Source: Labilithrix luteola (lineage in GTDB: Bacteria > Myxococcota_A > Polyangia > Polyangiales > Polyangiaceae). Taken from it: DNA of 64,000 bases. The position numbers and the translations under genes are program-made. Under the pieces are notes generated by a model that saw only the letters and a list, made by a program, of their open reading frames with translations, searched no databases and was not told the DNA's origin. The stretch spans positions 11,513,501-11,577,500 of the forward strand of contig NZ_CP012333.1 in NCBI RefSeq assembly GCF_001263205.1. The letters run 5' to 3'. Positions 1 to 7,666 of this stretch are shown in pieces; within the stretch, counting starts at the first letter, position 1; each line of letters opens with the position of its first letter.

Positions 1-1
1 G

Positions 2-217
2 ACCATCGCACGAGCCCGCGGGGTGACCGCGCGCGCCGTCGCCCTCGCCTTCCTCGCGAGGCGCCCCTCGGCCTTCGTCATCCCGAAGACGTCGCACGCC
101 GAACACGTCGACGAGCTCGAGAAAGCCGGCAACCTCGTGCTCGCACCGAACGAGATCGAGACCATTGGAGCAGCGTTTCCGCTCGATCCTCCGAAGTCGC
201 GACTCCCTTACGGCTGA
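2..217 (+). CDS. Aldo/keto reductase, C-terminal fragment (cut by window edge)
   Basis: The reading frame is open from the left edge and ends at TGA 215-217, so only the last 71 codons are present. The visible part matches the C-terminus of aldo/keto reductases: an Ala/Leu-rich helix (VALAFLARRPSAF), the strand and cofactor loop IPKTSHAEHVDE, where Lys and Ser contact the NADPH 2'-phosphate in the family, and a closing helix with the L-x-x-NEIETIGAAFP pattern. These NADPH-dependent enzymes reduce carbonyl compounds in the cytoplasm; the substrate cannot be told from this fragment. It converges with the receiver/EAL gene, and the two ends overlap by 10 bp (208-217). Confidence 0.78.
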   Translation, partial: TIARARGVTARAVALAFLARRPSAFVIPKTSHAEHVDELEKAGNLVLAPNEIETIGAAFPLDPPKSRLPYG

Positions 218-1443
218 CGGCGAACGCGCTCGGAGCCCTCGCCAACGCGACGCGTGCCGCTGTGCGGCGAAGCATGGGCAAAGAGTGCACCCTGCACATA
301 TTCGCACCCTGCCTCGAAGAGGGCGTCTCGTTCTTCGGCCGTCGAAACGCCCTCGGCGACGACTTGTGAGTCGAAGGCACGGCACATCGCCACGAGCGCC
401 GACACGATCCGCTTTTGACTCGCCGACGTCTCGAGCTTGCGCACGATGTCGTGATCGAGCTTCACGAACTCCGGCGACAGCTCGCCGAGCTGCGAGAGGC
501 AAGCGAGTCCGACGTCGAGATCGGCGATCGCCAATCGATAGCCCACGAAGCGGAGCACGCTCGCTCGGGCCGCGAGGTCGGCGACGGGGAGCGTGGCGCC
601 GCGAACGCGCAGCTGCAAGACGACGTGCTCGGCGATCGTCGAGAGCGGCGGCACCGGCGCGTAGAGATCGCCGTCGAGGAGCTCCGAGGGATGCACGTCG
701 AGAAAGAGCGATCCCTGCCGCTCCTTCGGGAGGTCCAAGAAGACTTCCACCGCGCGTTTGCGCACCAGTTGGCGCAGCTCCACGAGGCGGCCGAGGTGCT
801 CGGCGGCCGCGGTGATCGAAGCATCGCGGTTCAGCGTCTCGACGTTCGAGGTGAGCTTCGGCGCGTGCCCCATGAGGGCCCGCGTCCTCGCGTCGACGAT
901 CGGTTCGAGCGAGATCTCGAGCGAGGCGAGCGCACGGTCGAAGAGCGCCTTCATGCTCTCGGTCACCGAAGACACCGCGTTCATCGAGGGCTCGGTGGTC
1001 CTCGCCGCGATGACTTGCTTGCGCGTCGCAACCGCACGCTCGAGTACGCGGATCAGCTCGGCGGTCGGTGTGGGCTTCACGAGGTACTCGAGAACGCCAA
1101 GGCTGCACGCCTCGATGGCCGTGCTCGTCGTGGGCGCTCCGGTCATGAGCACGAGCGGAACGTCGGGATCGTAGGCCCGCGCGACGTTCAGGATGTCGAC
1201 ACCGGAGGCGCCCGGAAGGTTGAGGTCACTGAAGACCACGTCGAAGCGCCGCGTCGTCACGCTCTCGATGGCCGAGCGACCATCGCTCACGTGGACGACG
1301 TCGTAGCCACGCTCACGGATGGTCCGTGCCAGGGTGCGTGCAACGAGCTCGTCGTCTTCGACCAGCAAGACGGTGCGGGCCGCGCGACGCGGCGCGGCGA
1401 AGCGAACGGTATCGAAGGTACGTCGAGGAAGGGTATCGGCCAC
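208..1443 (-). CDS. Response regulator with receiver domain and degenerate EAL domain
   Basis: 411 residues. Residues ~23-140 form a receiver with the acidic pair ED/D near 30, phospho-acceptor Asp73 (VVFSDLNLPG), Thr101 (LMTG) and Lys123 (YLVKP), so it can be phosphorylated. Residues ~165-400 have an EAL-domain fold (FVKLDHDIV, VVAEGVST, GCEYVQGALF). The EAL triplet itself and the metal-binding DDFG motif (here ADLDVG) are lost, so c-di-GMP hydrolysis is unlikely and a binding or scaffold role is more probable. I chose GTG at 1443 because GGAGG lies 7 nt upstream. An in-frame ATG at 1575 would add 44 residues of low-quality sequence. It lies 179 bp downstream of lpxA on the same strand and may be read from the lpx operon. 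Confidence 0.85.
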   Translation of the reverse strand: MADTLPRRTFDTVRFAAPRRAARTVLLVEDDELVARTLARTIRERGYDVVHVSDGRSAIESVTTRRFDVVFSDLNLPGASGVDILNVARAYDPDVPLVLMTGAPTTSTAIEACSLGVLEYLVKPTPTAELIRVLERAVATRKQVIAARTTEPSMNAVSSVTESMKALFDRALASLEISLEPIVDARTRALMGHAPKLTSNVETLNRDASITAAAEHLGRLVELRQLVRKRAVEVFLDLPKERQGSLFLDVHPSELLDGDLYAPVPPLSTIAEHVVLQLRVRGATLPVADLAARASVLRFVGYRLAIADLDVGLACLSQLGELSPEFVKLDHDIVRKLETSASQKRIVSALVAMCRAFDSQVVAEGVSTAEERDALFEAGCEYVQGALFAHASPHSGTRRVGEGSERVRRQP

Positions 1444-1622
1444 GTAGGCACCTCCAGGAGGTCGCTCGCGACCGTGCGGTCCGAGCGTCGAGGTCTGCGT
1501 GGCGGTTTGCAAACGGCGATCCCGCGTCCAACTGCGCGCGATCACGTGAAGGAGCCGCGTAGAGCCAGGGGTCATCTTCGACCCGGTGTCAGGACCGCCC
1601 CGGGTCGAGCGCGCCCGGGTTG

Positions 1623-2390
1623 TCAGCGCGTGCCGGATGACAACGCGCGTGCGAGTGCGTCGACGTAGGAATCCGAGCGATCGAGCGCGGCCATGACAGC
1701 ATCGAACGTCTCGTCGCGACGAAGCAGCGTTCGCGCGACCGCCTTCTTCAGGCGCGCGATGGACTCGGCGGGCACCCCACGTCGCTCGAGACCGACGACG
1801 TTGACGGCACGCACACGCGCGCGATCGCCTTGCACGATGACGAACGGCGGGACGTCTCGCTCGCACATCGCGCCGGCCGCGACGAAGGCGCTTTGCCCTA
1901 CGCGAAGGCGCTGCGCGACGCCGGAGAGTCCGCCGAAGGTGACCCAGTCTTCGACGACCACGTGCCCGGCGAGCTGCACGCCGTTCGCGATCACGCAACG
2001 CGAGCCGACGACGACGTCGTGAGCGACGTGGCTGCCGGCCATGAAGAGATTGTTCGACCCGATGGTCGTCGTCTGCTCACCGCTCGAGACATTGACCGTC
2101 ACGTGCTCGCGGAAGACGTTGTCGTTGCCGATCGACAAACCTCGGTGTCCGCCCGAGGCGCTGTCGTCGGACTTGCGAATCTGCGGATCGCCGCCGAGCA
2201 CCGCGAAGGGATGAATGACGTTCGCCTCGCCGATCGCCGTGTGGCCCATGACCACCGCATGCGAGAGCAGGCGCGTTCCGCGACCGAGCCGGACCCCGGG
2301 ACCGACGACGCAAAAAGGGCCGATCTCCACGTCGGCCGCGAGCTCGGCACGCGGATCGATCGATGCGGTGGGATGAATGCGCGACGCCAT
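1623..2390 (-). CDS. lpxA: Acyl-ACP--UDP-N-acetylglucosamine O-acyltransferase LpxA
   Basis: 255 residues, close to the family length. LpxA transfers a hydroxyacyl chain from ACP to UDP-GlcNAc, the first step of lipid A synthesis, in the cytoplasm. The sequence is a left-handed beta-helix of hexapeptide repeats starting at IHPTASIDP, followed by a C-terminal helical domain. Catalytic His is at ~124 in GSHVAHDVVVG, matching E. coli His125. The start is uncertain: ATG 2390 is used here, but an in-frame GTG at 2399 lies directly against the fabZ stop codon, and the GAGGG motif is spaced awkwardly for both. Gene order ompH-lpxD-fabZ-lpxA is the classical envelope operon. Confidence 0.94.
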   Translation of the reverse strand: MASRIHPTASIDPRAELAADVEIGPFCVVGPGVRLGRGTRLLSHAVVMGHTAIGEANVIHPFAVLGGDPQIRKSDDSASGGHRGLSIGNDNVFREHVTVNVSSGEQTTTIGSNNLFMAGSHVAHDVVVGSRCVIANGVQLAGHVVVEDWVTFGGLSGVAQRLRVGQSAFVAAGAMCERDVPPFVIVQGDRARVRAVNVVGLERRGVPAESIARLKKAVARTLLRRDETFDAVMAALDRSDSYVDALARALSSGTR

Positions 2391-2399
2391 GGCCAGCAC

Positions 2400-2855
2400 T
2401 CACCCTCTTCGATCGACGACGCTCGCGAGGAGCTCGGCTTGCGCGCAAAGCGTCCCGTCGACGCTGGCTTCCCCCTTCAACTTCCAGACGTTCGTGCGGT
2501 GATGCATGACCGACACCTCGAGATCGAGGCGATCGCCCGGAATCACCGGACGGCGGAACTTCGCTTTGTCGATGCCGAGGAAATAGAGCAGGCTCGTCGA
2601 CTCGTCGAACGGCTCGCTGGCATACGCGAGGATGCCGCCGATCTGCGAGAGCGCTTCGAGCACGAGAACGCCCGGCATGATCGGCGTTCGCGGCAGGTTC
2701 CCGAGGAACCAGGGCTCGTTCATGGCCACGCACTTGTGGCCGCGAATCGACTCGTTCGCAACGAGGTCCGTCACGCGATCGACGAGCACGAACGGCCAGC
2801 GCTGCGGGATGATCTGCAGGATGCGCTCGATGTCGAGCTGCGTGCGCTTCGCCAT
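2400..2855 (-). CDS. fabZ: FabZ-family hydroxyacyl-ACP dehydratase homologue lacking the catalytic His
   Basis: 151 residues, normal FabZ length, with a hot-dog fold signature (PFVLVDRVTDL, NEPWF, PIMPGVLVLEALSQ). FabZ normally dehydrates 3-hydroxyacyl-ACP during fatty-acid elongation and competes with LpxA/LpxD for the same pool. The canonical GHFP active-site motif reads GNLP here, so the catalytic His is Asn53; the partner Glu67 is kept. The early LPHRYPF motif is also changed, to IPQRWPF. The stop is adjacent to the lpxA start region, and the gene starts 1 bp after the lpxD stop. It may be a second, non-canonical dehydratase or a protein adapted to another acyl-ACP step, so function should not be assumed from position alone. 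Confidence 0.85.
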   Translation of the reverse strand: MAKRTQLDIERILQIIPQRWPFVLVDRVTDLVANESIRGHKCVAMNEPWFLGNLPRTPIMPGVLVLEALSQIGGILAYASEPFDESTSLLYFLGIDKAKFRRPVIPGDRLDLEVSVMHHRTNVWKLKGEASVDGTLCAQAELLASVVDRRG

Positions 2856-2856
2856 C

Positions 2857-3900
2857 TCAGGCCTCGCCTTCCGAGGGCGGCTCGGATCGGCGGATGATCG
2901 CTTCGGGGCGCACGCCTGGCGGAACGCTCGGCGGCGGAGGGATGGTCGCGCCTCGCCACGTGCCCGGCACGGTGGTGGGGCGGGCCGACGGAACCGGCGG
3001 CGTCAGGCTCTCGGGTGCTCGAGCACTCGTCGGCGCGCGGTTCGAGGCAATGCGATAGAGCTCGGCGAGGCCACGCAGCCAGCGATGACGCTCGACGGCG
3101 GGATAGCCCGCGACGGTCGCCCCCGCGGCGATGTCGCCGATGACTCCGCTCTTGGCGGCGATGCGCGCGCCGTCACCGATGCGGAGGTGATCGGCCACGC
3201 CGACCTGTCCACCCATCATGACGCCGCGCCCGACGGTCACCGATCCGGCGATGCCGGACTGCGCAGCGATGATCGAGCTCGCGCCGATATCGCAGTTGTG
3301 ACCGATGTGGACTTGGGCGTCGAGCTTCGCGCCGCGACGGATGATGGTCGGTCCGAGCGTTCCGCACGCAATCGTGCAGAGCGGACCGATGTGCACGTCG
3401 TCTTCGATGATGACGCCGCCGAGCTGCGGGATCTCGCGCATCGAGCCGTCGCGACCGAGCGCGAAGCCGAAGCCGGGAGCACCGATGACCGCACCGGCAC
3501 CGATGGTCACCCGTGCGCCGATGGTCACGCGGGGGAGGATCACCGCGCCGGGGCCGATACGGCATCCCTCGCCGATGACCGGCTCGTCCTCGGGCGCGTC
3601 GCCGACCTCGAGGAGCTCCGCGAGCGTCCAGGCGGCGTGCGGATGCACCCACGCCGGGAGGTTCGCGATCTCGTCGCGAGCGGCGAGCTCTTCGTTGGCG
3701 AGGAGCACGGCTCCGCGTCCGATCGCTCCGACCGCATCGGGCACGTAACGCAGGCTGAGCAGCGGGGCGAGATCACCCGCGGCCGCACGATCGATCGGCA
3801 CGAGCCGGCGCACGACGCCACTCGCACCGTTTCGGAGGACCCCGCCATGACGTGCGGCGAGGTCCGTGAGCGGACGTGGAGCGATCGGAACGCCGGTCAT
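2857..3900 (-). CDS. lpxD: UDP-3-O-(3-hydroxyacyl)glucosamine N-acyltransferase LpxD
   Basis: 347 residues, the usual LpxD size. It catalyses the third step of lipid A synthesis, N-acylation of UDP-3-O-acyl-glucosamine. Residues ~1-100 are the uridine-binding N-domain. Residues ~105-280 are a hexapeptide-repeat beta-helix (VIGEGCRIGPGAVILP onwards) with catalytic His201 in VHIGHNCDIG. The last ~60 residues are a Pro/Ser/Arg-rich tail instead of the usual short helix. It sits 30 bp downstream of the OmpH gene and 1 bp upstream of the fabZ-like start, consistent with one operon. Confidence 0.94.
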   Translation of the reverse strand: MTGVPIAPRPLTDLAARHGGVLRNGASGVVRRLVPIDRAAAGDLAPLLSLRYVPDAVGAIGRGAVLLANEELAARDEIANLPAWVHPHAAWTLAELLEVGDAPEDEPVIGEGCRIGPGAVILPRVTIGARVTIGAGAVIGAPGFGFALGRDGSMREIPQLGGVIIEDDVHIGPLCTIACGTLGPTIIRRGAKLDAQVHIGHNCDIGASSIIAAQSGIAGSVTVGRGVMMGGQVGVADHLRIGDGARIAAKSGVIGDIAAGATVAGYPAVERHRWLRGLAELYRIASNRAPTSARAPESLTPPVPSARPTTVPGTWRGATIPPPPSVPPGVRPEAIIRRSEPPSEGEA

Positions 3901-3930
3901 CGGGTCATCAACGCGCGCGACCTGTGACTG

Positions 3931-4485
3931 TCACTTCTTGGGAGCAGGCGCCGCGCCGCCGCCACCACCGCTGTTGTACATCTGCACGCAGCGGTCGGTG
4001 AGGTCGAGGTCGCCGCGAGCGTACGCGACGGTCGCCTTGTCGACGACGAGGTCGATGTTCTCGCTCGTCGCGAGGCGCTTGATGATCGCCATCACCTTCT
4101 CGATGACGGGATCGGTGAGCTCCTTCTGCTTCTTCTCGAGCTCCTTGTTGTATTCGACGAACACAGCCTGGAGCTCCATCATCTGCTTCTGCCACTCGTC
4201 GGCGCGCTTCTGGAGCGCTTCCTTCGAGAGGACCTTCGACTGCTTGTCGATGTCTTCGCGCTGGCGCTGCAGATCCGTCTGCTTCTTGTTCAACTCCTGC
4301 TGACGGCTGTCGAACAGCTTCTTCAGCGTGGCCTGAGCGCGAAGTCCGTCTTCCGTGCTCGCAACGGCGCGCTGCACGTCGATGACGGCGACCTTCATCT
4401 GGGCGGCTGCCTCGCCCGAGAGGAAAAAGAGGGCGACGGCGAACGCCGAAGCAAGAAGGGTCGACAGGGTGCGGAGACGAGTCAT
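3931..4485 (-). CDS. OmpH/Skp-family periplasmic chaperone
   Basis: 184 residues. An N-terminal signal peptide (hydrophobic LLASAFAVALFFLSG, Ala-x-Ala cleavage before QMKV) directs it to the periplasm. The mature part starts with the family pattern KVAVIDVQRAVAST. It continues as a long Lys/Gln/Glu-rich coiled coil (~45-125) and ends with a strand region (NIDLVVDKATVAYA) and a Gly/Pro/Lys tail. Skp holds unfolded outer-membrane proteins for BAM. It is the first gene of the lpx operon; no bamA is seen upstream, where the next gene is divergent. Confidence 0.88.
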   Translation of the reverse strand: MTRLRTLSTLLASAFAVALFFLSGEAAAQMKVAVIDVQRAVASTEDGLRAQATLKKLFDSRQQELNKKQTDLQRQREDIDKQSKVLSKEALQKRADEWQKQMMELQAVFVEYNKELEKKQKELTDPVIEKVMAIIKRLATSENIDLVVDKATVAYARGDLDLTDRCVQMYNSGGGGGAAPAPKK

Positions 4486-4883
4486 GAAGGGCGGGGGTAG
4501 CGAATGCGGCGCGCAGGGTCAAGGAGACGAAGGGGGCGGCCCCCAAAGGAGCCCCTCGGACGACGAAGGGGGCCCTTCCCGCCCCCGGGCGGCGAGCGGG
4601 GCCTGTCGCATGACCGAGAGAACGTCCGTTTACACCCGTTCCGGCAATTCCGTCCTACGGTTCACACCCCCTGGCCGGCCGGGCACCCTATTCTTCGGAG
4701 GAAATGGGGAGGTCCGGGCCATGGACCCGGTGGCACGCGACGTGGATACTGGAGCCGCCGGAGGGGTCGTACCGGTTCGTACCGGTCCCCTCCCGGACCT
4801 GGGTGCTTCGCTCGGTCCGCCTGTCGGTCGTATCACCCGTATCACCCGTAGACCTGCCCGTCGTACCTCGGAGGACATCACCC
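4486..4883. other. Divergent intergenic region with short direct repeats
   Basis: About 400 bp between the divergent OmpH and Cys-rich lipoprotein genes without a credible ORF. It holds a G/C-run-rich part (4530-4600, repeats of CGAAGGGGG) and, nearer the plus-strand gene, short direct repeats: TCGTACCGGT twice near 4770-4787 and CGTATCACC twice near 4828-4846. It must contain both promoters, but I cannot assign -35/-10 boxes with confidence. Confidence 0.4.
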
Positions 4884-5882
4884 ATGACGTCTCGCCTCTC
4901 GTCGCTCGTCGCCTTCGGCGTCCTCGGTGCGCTCAGTGCCCTCGCGTGGACAGGCTGCGGAACCGGGTCGGAGGCGCGCTACTACTGCGACGGCTCGGGC
5001 TGCTTCACGTGTGACGCGTACGGCTGCTCCACCGTCACCCCGCCGGCCAAGAAGTCGTGCACCGGAAGTTCCAGCTGCCCTGCGGGCTCGGTCTGCACCG
5101 CCTCGGGCTGCGCGGTCGCCTGCAAGGACAACTCGGCGTGTCCGCAAGGTGAAGTCTGTCAGTCTGGACTCTGCAGCGCACCCCAGACGAACCCGGGCAC
5201 CGCGAAGGAGTGCACGACAAAGACAGACTGCGGCGACGGCAAGACCTGCGTCGGCGGCTCCTGCCAGGCCTGCGGCGGCACCGCGGGCCCCTGCCCCTGC
5301 ACCGCCGCCTCGGACTGCAGCACGGGTCAGCAATGCGTGGCCGGCGCATGCACCGACAAGAAGAACGTCTGTCAGTTCTCGAGCGAGTGCGGCGAAGGAA
5401 AAGTTTGCGCCGACGGCCAATGCCTCGGCAGCTGCGAAACGGCTCCTTGCGCCGACGGCTTCACCTGCGACAAGGGCGCGTGCAAACCCAAGCCGACCAC
5501 CGGTTGCACGACCAACGCGGATTGCTCGGGCAACACCCCACAGTGCGCGGCCGGTTCGTGCGTGCAGGCCTGCACCGCCGATGCGGAATGCAGGACGGGC
5601 AACTACTGCAACCAGGGGGCGTGTGCGGTCGACACCCGACCGAAGCCGAACTGCACCGAAGACGCCCAGTGTGGCGGTACGGCGTCGACGCCGAAGAAGT
5701 GCCTCGGCGGCTTCTGCAAGTACACCTGCACGACGGACGACTACTGCCGCACCATCGACTCGCGTATCGGCTACTGCGCGAAGGACGGCGTGTGTCGCAA
5801 CTTTGCCGAAGCGAGCGCCCAGTGTGTCGCCAGCACCGATTGCACCGGCGGCAAGGCCTGCGTGGACAACCAGTGCAAGTGA
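4884..5882 (+). CDS. Cysteine-rich secreted lipoprotein
   Basis: 332 residues. An N-terminal signal segment ends in WTGCGTGS, where Cys24 could be lipidated; the -3 Trp is atypical for a lipobox. The rest is built of repeated Cys-rich units of ~25-35 residues of the form C-x-x-x-x-x-C-x-x-G-x-x-C-x-x-G-x-C (for example TKTDCGDGKTCVGGSCQAC), with short Pro/Lys linkers. The pattern recalls the Dickkopf-type N-terminal Cys repeats common in myxobacterial exported proteins. The many cysteines imply disulfide-stabilised modules outside the cytoplasm. ATG 4884 is supported by GGAGG 9 nt upstream; the frame stays open upstream without signal-like sequence. Function is not known. Confidence 0.82.
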   Translation: MTSRLSSLVAFGVLGALSALAWTGCGTGSEARYYCDGSGCFTCDAYGCSTVTPPAKKSCTGSSSCPAGSVCTASGCAVACKDNSACPQGEVCQSGLCSAPQTNPGTAKECTTKTDCGDGKTCVGGSCQACGGTAGPCPCTAASDCSTGQQCVAGACTDKKNVCQFSSECGEGKVCADGQCLGSCETAPCADGFTCDKGACKPKPTTGCTTNADCSGNTPQCAAGSCVQACTADAECRTGNYCNQGACAVDTRPKPNCTEDAQCGGTASTPKKCLGGFCKYTCTTDDYCRTIDSRIGYCAKDGVCRNFAEASAQCVASTDCTGGKACVDNQCK

Positions 5883-5945
5883 CGAACGCCTGAGACGCTG
5901 ACGCGCCGCCCTGCCGATCACGCAGAGAGCGCCGTGCGGGACTCG

Positions 5946-6488
5946 TCAGGGCAAGGTCGCCGCATCGCCGGCGCCTTGCTCGGCGGGTCCCGCGTCGTTT
6001 TCGGGGGTCGGTTCGATCCTCGGCGGCGCGGACCTACGGCGCGGCTCGGAACGAGGCTCGCGCTGGACGGTCACGTCACGGCCGAGCTCGTCGCTTCCGC
6101 GGTCGACTTCGTGGACCTGCGCGACGGGGCCTCGAGCACCGGCCGCGAGCACCACGCGATAGAACTTGCCCGGGCTGCCCTCGAACGCGACCTCGTCGAT
6201 GTGCGCTTCGGGCTCGTTCGTGTCGGTGACCATCACCGAGTGCTTGCCAGGGAGCAACTCGATGTGGAGGCGGCCGTCGCGCTCGAGCGGCGCGGCCACG
6301 TCTTGCCCGTCGAGGGTGAGCAGGCGCACCGACTCCTTGCCGTTGATGCGCAGGATCGAGAGCTCGCTCTGCGGGCGCTCCTCGCCAGGGTACTGGGCCA
6401 CGACGAACGTGGGCCCCGGGCAGCCGACGAGGGCGAGAGCGAACGCGGCCGCGGCCACGCCCGCGAGCTTGAAGCCCACCTTACGCAT
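5946..6488 (-). CDS. Hypothetical lipoprotein with C-terminal Pro/Arg-rich tail
   Basis: 180 residues from ATG 6488. The signal peptide ends in the clean lipobox LVGC (ALALVGCPGP). The mature part has a beta-strand-rich core (SELSILRINGKESVRLLTLDG, GRLHIELLPGKHSVMVT) that resembles small PEGA-like surface domains. A low-complexity tail is rich in Arg/Pro, then Ala/Gly. It starts 24 bp after the end of the cation transporter gene and is probably the last gene of the hrcA-CNB-CDF run. No functional family is recognised with confidence. Confidence 0.75.
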   Translation of the reverse strand: MRKVGFKLAGVAAAAFALALVGCPGPTFVVAQYPGEERPQSELSILRINGKESVRLLTLDGQDVAAPLERDGRLHIELLPGKHSVMVTDTNEPEAHIDEVAFEGSPGKFYRVVLAAGARGPVAQVHEVDRGSDELGRDVTVQREPRSEPRRRSAPPRIEPTPENDAGPAEQGAGDAATLP

Positions 6489-6512
6489 GATTCCCATCGC
6501 GGCGAACGATAG

Positions 6513-7664
6513 CTAGTTGCGCGGTTGCGCGTCGACCTGAACCGTCACGTATTCGACCTGGAAACGCGTACGGAGGATGTCCCCGAGGCGCGTTCCGAGA
6601 GCCGTATCGGTGCCGTCGGCGGTGACGTGCACCATCACCGCGTCGTGCCCCGTGCCGAGCGACCAAACGTGGAGCGCGTGGACGCCGAGCACGCCGGGAT
6701 GCGCGAGAATCACCTTGCGAATCCGGTTCACGGGAAGCTGAGGCGGAGCCGCCTCGAGGAGCACGTAACCGGCGTCGCGAAGCAGGCGGTAGGCGCCAAC
6801 GAGCAGGATGGCGACGACGAGAAAGCTCGCCAGCGGGTCGACGATCGGCGGCGCGCCCATGCGAATCGCGAGGCCTGCCGCGAAGGCCGCCAGCGATCCG
6901 AGCGCGTCGCCCATGAGGTGCAGCCAGGCGCCCCTCAAGTTGAGGTGATGGGCATGCGCCGCGGGGTGCTCTCCCTCGTCGTCATCCGCGTGCCCGTGCG
7001 CGTGCGCGTCGTGCGCATGATCATGGCCGTGATCGTGATGGACATGATCGTGCCCATCATCCTTGCAGGCGTGGTCATGCTCTCCGTGCGCGTGACCATG
7101 ATCATGGTGGTCATGGGCATGATCGTGCGCATGATCATGCTTGTGGGCGCTGCCATGACCATGACCGTGACCGTGCCCATGGTCATGCCCGTGCGCGTGC
7201 CCATGCCCGTGTAGCCCCATCACGCCGTGGAGGAGCCAAGCGCTGAGCCCATTCACCACGAGCGCAGCGCTCGCGACGATGAGCATCAGCCCCGACTTGG
7301 GCACGCGGTGGCTCCCGAGATCTTCGAAGGCGTCACGCACGAGCTCGATGCAGACGCCGATCACGAGGGCGCCGTTGACGAGCGCGGCGAGCGATTCCGC
7401 CCGGCGGAGGCCGAAGGTGAACCGTGCGTTCGGGCGTGCCGAAGCGATGCGCATCGCGCCGAGGCTGATGCCGAGCGCGAAGACGTCCATCAGGAGATGG
7501 AAAGCGTCGGCCTCGAGAACGTCGCTCTGCGCCGCCTTGGCGCCCATGAGCTCGAAGACGAAGAAGAGGGCGATGACGACGAGCACGACGAGCAGTCGGC
7601 GCGCCTGTTTTTGCTCCGTTGCAGTGGCTACGGGCGCGACGTCGGCGTGTACTTCGGAAGACAT
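6513..7664 (-). CDS. Cation diffusion facilitator (CzcD/ZitB type) with very long His-rich loop
   Basis: About 383 residues, six predicted membrane helices. CDF proteins are inner-membrane antiporters that export Zn2+, Co2+ or similar divalent metals. The paired metal-site motifs are visible: HLLMD in helix 2 and HLMGD in helix 5 (H-x-x-x-D in both, the zinc-type arrangement). Between helices 4 and 5 lies a ~90-residue loop of His-Gly/His-Asp/His-Ala repeats, far longer than in E. coli ZitB, likely a metal buffer or sensor. The C-terminal domain (~310-383) has the usual ferredoxin-like fold (VHALHVWSLGTGHDAVMVHV). ATG 7664 is used; a GTG at 7670 overlaps the stop of the upstream CNB gene, implying coupling. 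Confidence 0.92.
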   Translation of the reverse strand: MSSEVHADVAPVATATEQKQARRLLVVLVVIALFFVFELMGAKAAQSDVLEADAFHLLMDVFALGISLGAMRIASARPNARFTFGLRRAESLAALVNGALVIGVCIELVRDAFEDLGSHRVPKSGLMLIVASAALVVNGLSAWLLHGVMGLHGHGHAHGHDHGHGHGHGHGSAHKHDHAHDHAHDHHDHGHAHGEHDHACKDDGHDHVHHDHGHDHAHDAHAHGHADDDEGEHPAAHAHHLNLRGAWLHLMGDALGSLAAFAAGLAIRMGAPPIVDPLASFLVVAILLVGAYRLLRDAGYVLLEAAPPQLPVNRIRKVILAHPGVLGVHALHVWSLGTGHDAVMVHVTADGTDTALGTRLGDILRTRFQVEYVTVQVDAQPRN

Positions 7665-7666
7665 GT

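Noticed and set aside
6935..7204. Met/Thr-rich frames overlapping the His-rich loop
   Set aside because: They arise from the CAT/ATG content of the His codons read in other frames.
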